64,000 bases of DNA from Flavobacterium sp. CF136 (GTDB taxonomy: Bacteria; Bacteroidota; Bacteroidia; Flavobacteriales; Flavobacteriaceae). The DNA is taken from contig NZ_AKJZ01000102.1 of the NCBI RefSeq assembly GCF_000282055.1, positions 52,185 through 116,184 of the forward strand. Direction: 5' to 3'. Below, piece after piece: positions 1 to 9,300 of this stretch. A program made the translations under genes and the position numbers. Under the pieces are notes generated by a model. The model searched no databases, was not told where the DNA came from, and saw nothing but the letters and a program-made list of their open reading frames with translations. Positions within the stretch are counted from its first letter, which is position 1. Every line of letters begins with the position of its first letter.

Positions 1-328
1 CATTAGAAAACTCAACCCAATCTTCATTAAGCTTTTCATAACCTATATAAAATCGTACTTTTTGATCAGCCCAACTAAGTCCTTCTTTTTTGTAAATTTT
101 AATTTTAAATTCATATACATGGTTTGCCGAAAAACCATTTTTTTGATTGTATGTAAAAAAAGTTCTTCCTTTTTTAAATAAAATTGCGGCAGGTGCTGTA
201 GTATCTTTTGGATTTGATTTTTCCTTGAGTTCTGCAACAGTAACTTTTCCTAGTTCATAATTTTGAGCTTTGATATTTGAACACGCAAAAAATAAAAAAA
301 CAATTATTACTATATTCGCAAATTTCAT
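1..328 (-). CDS. DUF3857-type exported protein, N-terminal part (runs off the window)
   Basis: The reading frame opens with ATG at 328 and stays open for 109 codons to the window edge, so only the N-terminus is present. It begins with a signal peptide ending near ACSNIKAQ, followed by a segment closely resembling the N-terminus of the next gene upstream (ELGKVTVAEL, NPKDT, AAIL, KKG, IKIYKKEG, YIG). It is therefore a tandem paralogue of that DUF3857/transglutaminase-fold protein. Its ATG lies one base beyond the stop codon of the upstream gene, which suggests translational coupling. The fragment ends before any transglutaminase-like domain, so catalytic competence cannot be judged. Function unknown; probably periplasmic or cell-envelope. 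Confidence 0.75.
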   Translation of the reverse strand, partial: MKFANIVIIVFLFFACSNIKAQNYELGKVTVAELKEKSNPKDTTAPAAILFKKGRTFFTYNQKNGFSANHVYEFKIKIYKKEGLSWADQKVRFYIGYEKLNEDWVEFSN

Positions 329-329
329 C

Positions 330-2357
330 TTATATCTTTTTTAAAACAATCTTTTCAGTTTCTTTAGCAATCATTCCTTTATAATATTCTTTTAGCATTT
401 CATATTTTTCAGTTGAAACAATTGCTTCATTAATTTGGTGTACAATAGACAATTGAAGTGTATTTTCGTTTACAGCAATATTAAATTTAAAAGTTCCCAG
501 ATTATCTTCCATTGTTAATACAGTCGGAGTTGGTAATGTTTCTACTGTAAATCCTTCAGGAATTTGAATTGTAATATTATATCTGTCTGAATATGGAAAA
601 CCAAAATCTACAGGATACTCTCTTACTTCCTGAGTAAACGGATTTTTGTCATTTGTAAAAAACAACATAGGACTAACGTAAATTTTACCTCCAATTAGTT
701 CACATAAATTATTACCTGTAAAAGAATATGTTTCTATGATTGGTAATAAAATATCTTTTTCATTTGTTCTGCTATATTCGCTGATTTCAATTTTATTATT
801 GTCATTTTCGAGTTTTTCTAAATATTCCTCCTCCTTAAGTGAGCTAACATTCTTTCTTGTTATCATCGCATTATAATCACTGCATTGTCTTTTGGTTTTA
901 CCTGTTACCTTTCCTTCGGAATCAATACTGTAATTTATAAAAACAATATCGTTCGAAAGTTTTTTAGGCATCAAATCAACTTCTTCAGAGGTACCGTCTT
1001 TTCTAATTAATCTTCCAAACCAGTTTAGAGTTCTAAAAGGCAGAACATTTGGAGTTGAAAACTTCTCAGTTGCATCCAATAGTATATTGCCTTTTGGTGT
1101 TTCAACTGCAGCAATTACATAATTAAAAGCAGTTCTGTTAGGGAATAAAGCAATTCCGTTTGACCTTGTACTTACTAAAACCGGGTTTGCTGTCAAACCT
1201 GCATAACGCAGCATGGCGGTAAGCATTAAATTGATATCTGCAATATTTCCTGTTTTTTCTTTATAAGCTTTTTTGACCCCGTTTTCACAGCTATATCCTG
1301 TGTAATCATTCCATTTTACACTATTTTTAACATGATTTAAAATCGCTAGTATTTTCTCGTCGTCAGTATTCTTACCTTCTAAGATTATTTTTAAATCATT
1401 TTCAAAATAACCTGTTTTATTTAATTCAGGACCAAAATCGTCATACTCATAAATTGTTTTTACGACAGAATTCCAATCTGAAGAAAAAGATTTGATGGGG
1501 CTGTTAGGGTACTTGATCATAGAAAGTTCCTGTTCTAAACTAGAAATATAATTATCTATATTATTAACATATGCCTCCTCTTTCATAGCAGGTAAATCCT
1601 GAGCGATATAAGTTGTTTGTGTTTCAAGATAATCAATCTTATCCTGAGAAAATTCTGTCTTCGTCGCTCCCCCACCAAATCCTCCGGTTGAATATCTTTC
1701 TTTAGAATTTATAATAAGTGATTTATTCCTCTTTTCTGTAGTAGCTTTAGGAAAAATATATCCTTTTTGCCTAACATTAAAAGTATAATACTCGGGAATA
1801 TAAGTTTTAAATTCAGAATAATTTACAGGAATACCGGTTTGAAAAGTCCAGTCCCGCATCATCCCTATACTAGATGTTCTTACAGTATAGCTGTATTCCA
1901 ATACAGAACCTTCTTTTACATTAGGCATTGTAATCTTTTTTCTGGATCTGTATTTATTAACTTCCTCGTTAAAAATACCATCACTTTTTAGTTTTGTTTT
2001 TTCAATCTTGCCATTCACTAAATTAAAAGTATTAACATCAGAAAACTCTACTTTTTCTCTTGAGTTGTTATCTCCAATATAATATACTACACTTTGATTT
2101 GCCCAATCATAACCTTCTTTTTTATATATTTTAATGCGTGCCTCTACTTGTGTAATCAAAACAAATCCATCATTATCATTATACTCAATACTGGATTTTC
2201 CTTTTTTATACAATATTGCAGCTACTGCCGAAGTATCTTTTGGATGTACTTTCTGTTCTAATTCGGCAACTGATACTTTTCCTAACTTAAATTCTTGCGC
2301 TGTTAAAAAAAATGAAAAGAAGAGGAATAAAATAATTGGTAGTTGATTAATTTTCAT
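330..2357 (-). CDS. DUF3857 / degenerate transglutaminase-fold exported protein
   Basis: 675 residues with a signal peptide (MKINQL...FFLTAQ), an N-terminal DUF3857 region (about residues 50-230), and a central transglutaminase-like domain (about 330-440), then a beta-rich C-terminus. In the neighbouring paralogue the transglutaminase Cys lies in YGDCKA; here the equivalent stretch reads GNIADIN with no Cys, and the His region reads FNYVIAAV. Only the Asp region (LLDATEK) is kept. I infer a non-catalytic family member. It sits 4 nt downstream of the active-looking paralogue and 1 nt upstream of a third copy, so the three probably form one transcript. The role of DUF3857 proteins in the envelope is not established. 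Confidence 0.85.
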   Translation of the reverse strand: MKINQLPIILFLFFSFFLTAQEFKLGKVSVAELEQKVHPKDTSAVAAILYKKGKSSIEYNDNDGFVLITQVEARIKIYKKEGYDWANQSVVYYIGDNNSREKVEFSDVNTFNLVNGKIEKTKLKSDGIFNEEVNKYRSRKKITMPNVKEGSVLEYSYTVRTSSIGMMRDWTFQTGIPVNYSEFKTYIPEYYTFNVRQKGYIFPKATTEKRNKSLIINSKERYSTGGFGGGATKTEFSQDKIDYLETQTTYIAQDLPAMKEEAYVNNIDNYISSLEQELSMIKYPNSPIKSFSSDWNSVVKTIYEYDDFGPELNKTGYFENDLKIILEGKNTDDEKILAILNHVKNSVKWNDYTGYSCENGVKKAYKEKTGNIADINLMLTAMLRYAGLTANPVLVSTRSNGIALFPNRTAFNYVIAAVETPKGNILLDATEKFSTPNVLPFRTLNWFGRLIRKDGTSEEVDLMPKKLSNDIVFINYSIDSEGKVTGKTKRQCSDYNAMITRKNVSSLKEEEYLEKLENDNNKIEISEYSRTNEKDILLPIIETYSFTGNNLCELIGGKIYVSPMLFFTNDKNPFTQEVREYPVDFGFPYSDRYNITIQIPEGFTVETLPTPTVLTMEDNLGTFKFNIAVNENTLQLSIVHQINEAIVSTEKYEMLKEYYKGMIAKETEKIVLKKI

Positions 2358-2361
2358 CTGG

Positions 2362-4269
2362 TTAGTTCTTTGTTAATATAATTTTGGCGTTATCGTTTCT
2401 TGAAATCTGTTCTATAAAAGCACGGTATTCATCATATTCTTTATTCGAATATTTACCTTTATTTACAAACATGGAGCGTTTGTAAGTCAGTTTATTATTT
2501 TCTTTTTTGATGATTTCGGTTTTGTATTCTCCAAATTTTCCTTTCAACTCAAAATTTGAAGGCAAAAATTCAATAGAGAAACCTGATGGTAAATTAATCT
2601 CAATTTCATCTGTATCTAAGTAGCCGCGTTGAATCTGAAACGGATTTTTTCGGTTTCTGATACGTTTGACATTTCCATCATTTTTATTAAATGCATCAAC
2701 AGCAAAAATCATCTTATTTGCAGAAATAGCTGCATAATTTAATGCGCTGACCTGAATATCTTCAGTAAAACGGACATTCTCTTTGTCATTCGTAAAAGTT
2801 ATTTTGGCAAGCTTCAGATTATTGATATTATCCCAATATTCTTTATAATGTGTTTCTTTTTCTGTAGGCTGTAAAGTTTCTATTCTGGATTTCGAACTAT
2901 ATTGTGAGCCTTCTGAAATTATTTTAACTGAACCTGATAAATTACCATTCTCATCAATACTGTAAGTACCTTTATCCGTTTGGGTATTTCCTTTGTCCTC
3001 ATATATTTTAGTTCTGACAATTACTCCACCTTCAGGTTTAACCACTAAAACATCTCTGTCATCTGTAAAAGTCCCCTGATAACCAAAAGGATCATCCTGA
3101 CTTGTACATTCCAGCCAGGTATAATTATCTCCGTTTGGAATTGCCAATATCATATGGTTCCCTTGCATAGAAACAAAATCAGACTGAATATCAGACTTAT
3201 TGCGATCGCCATATAAAATAGTATTGTATGAAGGAACATCAACTGCCTGCAAAAGTGCTTTAGTATAATTTGATAATGCCTTACAATCTCCATAACCTAA
3301 ACGATCTACATCTGAAGCAAGCATAGGTTTCCATCCGCCAATACCAATAGCAATATTTACGTATCTTGATTTCTTCTGCATATAATCATAAATGATTTTT
3401 GCCTTCTTTATAGGATCTTTTTCGTCGCCGACAAGAGCTTTTATCTTAGCTTTAGTTTCTTCTGACAAAACAGTGGTTCCTGTTAGAATTTTATCTCCGT
3501 ACCATTTACCAAATGCTTCCCAGGTTGTAGCTGTTCCGTCAACACCTTCTAAATGAAAATTCTCTAACCCCATCATCACTCTTGGGAAAAGATCTCTGGA
3601 AGACGGACTAAAATCTTCTGATTTTTGAGCTAAAATATTAACAGCTTCATAACTTAGTTTTGTGTCAGTATCAACCGTTTTTTTAATTTTAAAATCAGAA
3701 AACTGAAACTCTTTCTTTTTAAACCCGAGATTATTAGGAAAAGTAACATTTAGAATACATTTTTCAACACTTACATAATACCCTCCCAAAAAATACCATT
3801 GCGGTATAAAAGCTGTATTTGATGTTTCAGTTTCACTAGTATAAATAACCGTGAAAGGATATGAAACTGGTGTATAATCTAAATAAAGCACACGATTATC
3901 TGAAAAAAGAGTACTGCCGCTTACAGCGCTCTGATCTCTAAAATCTTTTCGTTTAATTTTCTTGATTTCATTACCAAATGCATCGTAAACAATTGCTTCA
4001 ACACTTTTTACTGAAGTTGTTTTATCATAATGCTGATAAGCGTCAATTTCACCTAAACCTTTTTCGTTTAATACCGTTACAACTCTTTGCGTTTTGATAT
4101 CCATACTACGTTGCGAAGCAATTGTAATATCCATTTGGTCCAGACGAACAACAGCATTCGCATTTTCCTTAAGGCTATCAGCAATTTTGGTTATAGCATA
4201 TTCGCTTTTTTGGGCGAAAGAAATAAGCGTAAACAAGAAAAAAAGTAATGCGTAACAAGGGTTTTTCAT
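2362..4269 (-). CDS. DUF3857 and transglutaminase-like domain protein
   Basis: 635 residues from the ATG at 4269, chosen because it opens a clean signal peptide (MKNPCYALLFFLFTLISFAQ); an upstream start at 4308 would add 13 residues before that signal. DUF3857 occupies about residues 45-220 and a transglutaminase-like domain about 280-400. The catalytic triad is visible: Cys in YGDCKALSNY, His in GNHMILAIP and Asp in the ECTSQDDPFG stretch. It is the first gene of a tandem three-gene array and the only complete one with an intact triad. Probably secreted to the periplasm. Whether it cross-links, hydrolyses or only binds peptides is not evident. Confidence 0.88.
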   Translation of the reverse strand: MKNPCYALLFFLFTLISFAQKSEYAITKIADSLKENANAVVRLDQMDITIASQRSMDIKTQRVVTVLNEKGLGEIDAYQHYDKTTSVKSVEAIVYDAFGNEIKKIKRKDFRDQSAVSGSTLFSDNRVLYLDYTPVSYPFTVIYTSETETSNTAFIPQWYFLGGYYVSVEKCILNVTFPNNLGFKKKEFQFSDFKIKKTVDTDTKLSYEAVNILAQKSEDFSPSSRDLFPRVMMGLENFHLEGVDGTATTWEAFGKWYGDKILTGTTVLSEETKAKIKALVGDEKDPIKKAKIIYDYMQKKSRYVNIAIGIGGWKPMLASDVDRLGYGDCKALSNYTKALLQAVDVPSYNTILYGDRNKSDIQSDFVSMQGNHMILAIPNGDNYTWLECTSQDDPFGYQGTFTDDRDVLVVKPEGGVIVRTKIYEDKGNTQTDKGTYSIDENGNLSGSVKIISEGSQYSSKSRIETLQPTEKETHYKEYWDNINNLKLAKITFTNDKENVRFTEDIQVSALNYAAISANKMIFAVDAFNKNDGNVKRIRNRKNPFQIQRGYLDTDEIEINLPSGFSIEFLPSNFELKGKFGEYKTEIIKKENNKLTYKRSMFVNKGKYSNKEYDEYRAFIEQISRNDNAKIILTKN

Positions 4270-4332
4270 TAGTAAGTATTTTCGCCAAATATATATTTTT
4301 TTTAGCAATCCTTTAACAAATATTTAAGATTT

Positions 4333-4785
4333 TTATTCCCTGTTTTTGCTGTCAATCAAAATTGTCACGGGACCATCATTTAAAAGACTGACTTTCATGT
4401 CTGCACCAAAAATTCCGGTCTGCACTTTTTTATTGAATTCTTTTTCTAAAGATTTTACGAAATTTTCATACATAGGAATTGCGAATTCCGGCTTTGAAGC
4501 TTTTATGTACGAGGGACGGTTTCCTTTTTTAGTTGAAGCATGAAGAGTAAACTGACTTACTACTATAATATCGCCATCTATATCCTGAACAGAACAGTTC
4601 ATAACATCATTCTCATCTCCAAAAATTCTCATTTTAATGATTTTCCCTACCAGCCAGTCAATGTCTTCCTGAGTATCCGCATCTTCAATTCCCACTAAAA
4701 CTAATAGCCCTTTTTGAATATCGGCAGTTTTATTTCCATCAACAGTAACTGAGGCCGAAGAGACCCTTTGAAGAACAACTTTCAA
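4333..4785 (-). CDS. dtd: D-aminoacyl-tRNA deacylase
   Basis: 150 residues, full family length. Dtd removes D-amino acids mischarged onto tRNA, in the cytoplasm. Seen in the sequence: N-terminus MKVVLQRVSSASVTV, the SQFTLHA active-site motif around residues 77-83, and the Gly-Pro motif in NDGPVT near the C-terminus. The start codon is TTG. No upstream in-frame ATG is available because a TAA lies 11 codons upstream, inside the adjacent terminal repeat of the four-helix-bundle cassette. The family normally starts at this residue, so the TTG is likely used. With rsgA upstream, the pair reads as a translation-quality/ribosome operon that the cassette has split. Confidence 0.92.
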   Translation of the reverse strand: MKVVLQRVSSASVTVDGNKTADIQKGLLVLVGIEDADTQEDIDWLVGKIIKMRIFGDENDVMNCSVQDIDGDIIVVSQFTLHASTKKGNRPSYIKASKPEFAIPMYENFVKSLEKEFNKKVQTGIFGADMKVSLLNDGPVTILIDSKNRE

Positions 4786-4789
4786 AATA

Positions 4790-5213
4790 ATGGTGAATTA
4801 TGAATGGTTAATTGTGAATTCATTCTGTGGCTAATTTTTGTTTTGTTGTGATTATAATAGAAGCCAAAATTTTATTTATCTCGATAATATCCGATTTTAT
4901 AGATTGAAACTGTGTTTGATTAAGATAATCTGATTGAAACAATAATTCTAACCAATAATCTGTTTCATTAGCTTCTTTTTGAGCAATAGCTAATTTGTGA
5001 ATAAAATCTTTTTTGCTTTCTGCCTGTTCGGACTCTCTAACCATTGCTCCTATTGAAGTTCCACTCCGAAGTAATTGTTTGCTTAAAACAAACTCTTTCT
5101 TTTCTTGATTCAAAAACTGAAACAATTTAATAATCCTCAAAGCAAAATTAAAAGATTTTGTTTTTATAACGTTTTCAGACATAATTCACAATTAACCATT
5201 TACAATTCACAAT
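4790..5213. mobile_element. MITE-like cassette: four-helix-bundle gene inside terminal inverted repeats
   Basis: The 31 bases at 4790-4820 and the reverse complement of 5183-5213 match at 28 positions; the inner 18 bases of each arm (ending TTAATTGTGAATT on the left) are identical. The arms enclose one gene, 4820-5182, and its stop codon begins in the left arm. The outer ends fall 4 nt from the dtd start codon and on the first base of the rsgA stop codon. The 424-bp unit therefore fits exactly between two genes that are otherwise expected to be adjacent. No transposase is present, so any movement would need help in trans. That it is mobile is inferred from structure. Confidence 0.6.
4820..5182 (-). 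CDS. Four-helix bundle protein (23S rRNA-IVP / S23 family)
   Basis: 120 residues, no signal peptide, predicted almost wholly helical. It matches the four-helix-bundle family often annotated as 23S rRNA intervening-sequence protein: an N-terminal F..A..I..L..F helix, then the SKQLLRSGTSIGAMVRESEQA stretch typical of the family, then EANETDYWLELL. The biochemical role of free-standing members is unknown; related proteins act as accessory subunits in diversity-generating retroelements, but no reverse transcriptase or template repeat is present here. The gene fills the interval between two inverted repeats and breaks up the rsgA-dtd gene pair, which suggests it travels with them. Confidence 0.85.
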   Translation of the reverse strand: MSENVIKTKSFNFALRIIKLFQFLNQEKKEFVLSKQLLRSGTSIGAMVRESEQAESKKDFIHKLAIAQKEANETDYWLELLFQSDYLNQTQFQSIKSDIIEINKILASIIITTKQKLATE

Positions 5214-6196
5214 TACTTTTGGTTTCTGGTTTCATCGCTAATTTTTCGGTCTTCATCATAAGAATCCGTGCGATAATTTTCCTCATCACCTTCCAGTATT
5301 TTAAGATAACTGTTGTAGCGCGACCAAGCGATTTCATCTTTTTCCAAAGCTGCTTTTATAGCACAGTGCGGCTCTTCTTTATGCAGGCAATTGTTAAACT
5401 TGCACTGATCTTTCAACTTGAAGAATTCAGGAAAATATCCGCTGATTTCTTCTTTTTCCATATCAACAATTCCGAATCCTTTGATTCCGGGAGTATCAAT
5501 GATTTTTGCATTAAAAGACAAATCATACATTTCTGCAAAAGTGGTAGTATGCTGACCTTGTTTGCTGGCTTCAGAAATGTTTTTGGTTTTAAGATGTAAA
5601 GAAGGTTCCATGGCATTTACCAAAGTCGATTTTCCAACTCCGGAATGTCCTGAAAACATACTTACTTTGCCAATCATCATTTCTTTTAATTCGTCAACAC
5701 CTTTCATTTCTGTCGAAGAAACACGAAGACATTTGTAACCAATTTGCTGATACACATATTGCATATACAATTGGTCATCCAGCGTCGTTTCATCAAAAGT
5801 GTCTATTTTATTAAAAACCAATATGGTCTCAATATTGTAAGCTTCGGCAGTTACCAAAAAACGATCTATAAAATTGAAAGTTGTTGGTGGATTGTTTATC
5901 GTAATCAATAAAAATACTCTATCGATATTCGATGCAATAATATGCATTTGATGTGATAAATTAACCGATTTACGAACGATGTAATTCTTTCTTTCGTGAA
6001 TATTATGAATGGTTCCGGTTACAGCATCCGAAGTTTCTTCCAATTCATAATCTACAATATCGCCTACAGCAATAGGATTAGTACTTTTGATACCTTTCAT
6101 CCTAAATTTCCCTTTCATACGGCATTCTATAAAATCGCCTTGTTCAGATTTTACGGTGTACCAGCTTCCTGTAGATTTATAAACGAGTCCTGTCAT
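5213..6196 (-). CDS. rsgA: Ribosome small subunit-dependent GTPase A
   Basis: 327 residues. RsgA is a circularly permuted GTPase acting in late 30S subunit maturation. The motif order shows the permutation: G4 NKID at residues 129-132 precedes the P-loop GHSGVGKS at about 183-190 and DTPG at 234-237. An OB-fold N-terminus comes first, and the C-terminal zinc site is visible as C265, C270, H272 and C278. The stop codon at 5213-5215 overlaps the outer end of the cassette's right terminal repeat, so the last residues may have been altered by the insertion. ATG at 6196 is supported by MTGLVYKSTGSWY, a usual family start. Confidence 0.95.
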   Translation of the reverse strand: MTGLVYKSTGSWYTVKSEQGDFIECRMKGKFRMKGIKSTNPIAVGDIVDYELEETSDAVTGTIHNIHERKNYIVRKSVNLSHQMHIIASNIDRVFLLITINNPPTTFNFIDRFLVTAEAYNIETILVFNKIDTFDETTLDDQLYMQYVYQQIGYKCLRVSSTEMKGVDELKEMMIGKVSMFSGHSGVGKSTLVNAMEPSLHLKTKNISEASKQGQHTTTFAEMYDLSFNAKIIDTPGIKGFGIVDMEKEEISGYFPEFFKLKDQCKFNNCLHKEEPHCAIKAALEKDEIAWSRYNSYLKILEGDEENYRTDSYDEDRKISDETRNQK

Positions 6197-6334
6197 TCAA
6201 ATATGAGATTTTAGATTTTAGATTTTAGATTACTCTTAAAACTAAAAAATATTAAAAGGCAAAATTACGTTTTTAGAATTGAACAACGCAACTTCGCCTT
6301 TTAAAATTGAAAACATACTTTGAATCTGGCTACA

Positions 6335-9300
6335 TTACCAAACAATTTCAGCTAAAACTTCATTCTCCTTAATTTTTCCTAATTGAATTGTTTTTAAAAC
6401 TTTAGTCGTTTTTCCTGCTTTAGTAGTATAAATTTCAACCATAACTGTTGCCGGACCATTTTCGGTCAATTCTCTTTCTCCAAAATAATTGGTTTTAATC
6501 AGGTATTTTCCTTTGACTGCATTTCGAATCAAATATTGTTCAGGACCGTAACCCTGTGTAAAATCTTTTGAAAATTTCGCACCTGCTTCAGTTGTTGTAT
6601 GACTGTAATAACATTCTTCGCCTGTTGGTTCAATAATATGCAAATCCAAATCGACATCCATCAAATTCCAGTTCATAATCACCCTGATATCAACCGGCAT
6701 TTTTTGAAGATATTTTTTATCTAATTTACCGGGATCCAAACCTGTATGTTCTGTCATCAAACGATTAATATCCATCAAAATAATGTCTTCTACGCCTTCA
6801 TATTGACCACTCATTTCTCCATAATAATTTACTTCCAAAGCTTTTACCAATTGATCAAAAGCTTTCTGATATTTTCCTGCATCCTCAAAAGCCAAAGCAT
6901 AATCTCTTAAACTCTGTGGTTCGTGAGCTCTCCATTTTGCAATTTGTTTTGCGGTGAATAAAGCATCATCAAAATCCTGCCATTGACGTAAAGTATAAGT
7001 CAATGTTTTATAAAGCTGATGGTTTTCTAATCCTAAATCGGCAATATTGCTGATTACCTGCAATGCCTTTTTCACATCACCCTGATTGTAGAAAAAGTGT
7101 GCTACATCAAAATAAAAACTTGGGTTTCTCTCCTGTGATTTTCGCAATTCGAAATACAAATCATATTGCTTTTCTTTTGGAGCTGATGCTAAAGCTTTTA
7201 AATACAATCTATCCGGGTTCCAGATTTTGTTTTCGTTTTGAATTGTATTAGCATCACCATTTTTCGTAGTAATCGTAATCACTCCATTTGATGCTCTGCT
7301 CCCGTAAATAGCAGTTGAAGAAGCATCTTTCAAAACGTTCATTGAAGCAATATCATCTTTGTTTAGGTCTTCTAGTTTCCCTTCGTAAATTTCACCATCT
7401 ACTATTATTAAAGGTTTATTTGCATCCGTAATTGTTGTGTTCCCTCTTATTGTGATATTATTATTTGGCGCTTGCTCAACTTGAACTCCGGCAACTTTCC
7501 CTGCTAACGCTTGTGATATATCTGTATTTTTTGAAATACTTTCAGCTGAAACAGATTGCACAGCACCAGTAAGATCCGATTTTTTCATTGAGGCATAACC
7601 CATCACAACTACTTCTTGCAATTCATCCGGTTTTTTATCAACTTCCATAGCTTCAGCATCAGCCTTTGCCTTTGCAGATGCAATTAATCTTGCATTGTCT
7701 ACCGTAGATGGAGCATTTTGAGAAATACTGTTCTCTTCCACTACAACACTTGCCGTTCCTCTACCAACTGGTTCACCTACTGTCATAACAGCATCACTGT
7801 TACCTCTTATTCTTTCTGCTGATTTTTTCCCTTTGTGTTTTGGCAAAACTTTCGGAGTTACATATTTTATATCCTTTTTCCACCACGAATTTAATCCTGC
7901 GAAATAACTGTCTATATTCTCCCAGTTATTTTTTTGCTGAGCCAGATTGCTGTCATGTTCCTGTTTTTTGATTCTGTCAAATTCTGCACGCAATTCGGCT
8001 GGCGGAATAATATCGTACATAATATAATCCCGAATATCCTCCAAAACAATCAACGAAGTGTTTTTGGTTATAATGCCGTATTTCTTTCCTAAAAGTTCAA
8101 TTTCTTCTGCATTTTTGGCATATTGCAAATCAAGCCTGGCGATTTTTTTCTGTGCCCAAAGTTTCTCAATATTCACATCTGTCGTGCTTTGAGTCGAAGC
8201 ATCCAAAGTTATTTTTCTTTCAAGGACAGCTTCATTATCATAACCAAACAATAGCGTAATTTCATTTTTCGGATTCAGTGAAACGCCTGAAAAACTAAAA
8301 CTTCCGGAAACCGAGGTTCCTTCCAACGGAAATAAATCCGTTACCGTAAAATTTTCTTTTATTCCTAAAAACTTCAAATTATTATTTACCAATTTATCCA
8401 AAGCATTTTCTACATTCAATTGATTCAGATTAATAAAATTTCCGCCAGTTTGCATCGATGAAAAGTTCAGAAAAGCAAAATCCGCAGACACCGAAGAAGT
8501 AATCGTGTAAACAGGCTTTTTAGTCTTTGGCAACAAATTTTCACTCAAAGAAGACAATCCATCCGAGAAAAACAAGTATTCATCATGCCCGATAAAATTT
8601 ATTTGAGAAAAACGTGTTCCTCCATCATACTTTGCGTTTTGCAAAACCGACTTTAATTCAGCCCAGTTTCCATTCGAAATCACATATTCTTTTTGTTTTT
8701 CAAAAGTGTAATTCAAAAAGTATAAAGTCACTTTCGTATTCTTTATTTTTTGAAAATAAGCATCCAGCAAATCCAGTTCTTTTTTCAAATCCCTTGTCTG
8801 GCAGCTTAGCGAATTATCCCAAATCAATCCAATCGAAGCAGATGGCTTTTTAGCAATCTCATTTCCTTCAATAAAAATATTTCCATAAAAATAATGCTGA
8901 CCTCCTGTATTCTGCATCACTACACTTGGTATATTCTGCTGAATCGGAATTTTAAAAAGCAATTTCTCAGAAGGCTGGTAATTTTCCTTTTTCAAAGAAG
9001 TCTGAAAAGATTGGTTCCAGTTGGTAAAAGCAATCGTTTCCCCTGAATTTTCAGCAACACTAGGAGAAGAAGAAGCTCCCAAAACTGAAACATTTATCTC
9101 AAATTTATCCAGCTTTTTAGGATAGCGGCTCACCAATTGATACGCCAGATTATTTTTATCAGAAGCAGAAAGCTCTTCCTCATAGCCAATAATTACAATT
9201 CGTTCCCCGTTAGGCATTAACGGATAAATTCGGGTTCTGAAATTATTCCCATCCACTTTTTCCAACAATCCAGGATCAACACGACGATGTTCGACAGCCT

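Noticed and set aside
4820..5182. Four-helix-bundle gene as an accessory protein of a diversity-generating retroelement
   Set aside because: No reverse transcriptase, template repeat or target gene is nearby.
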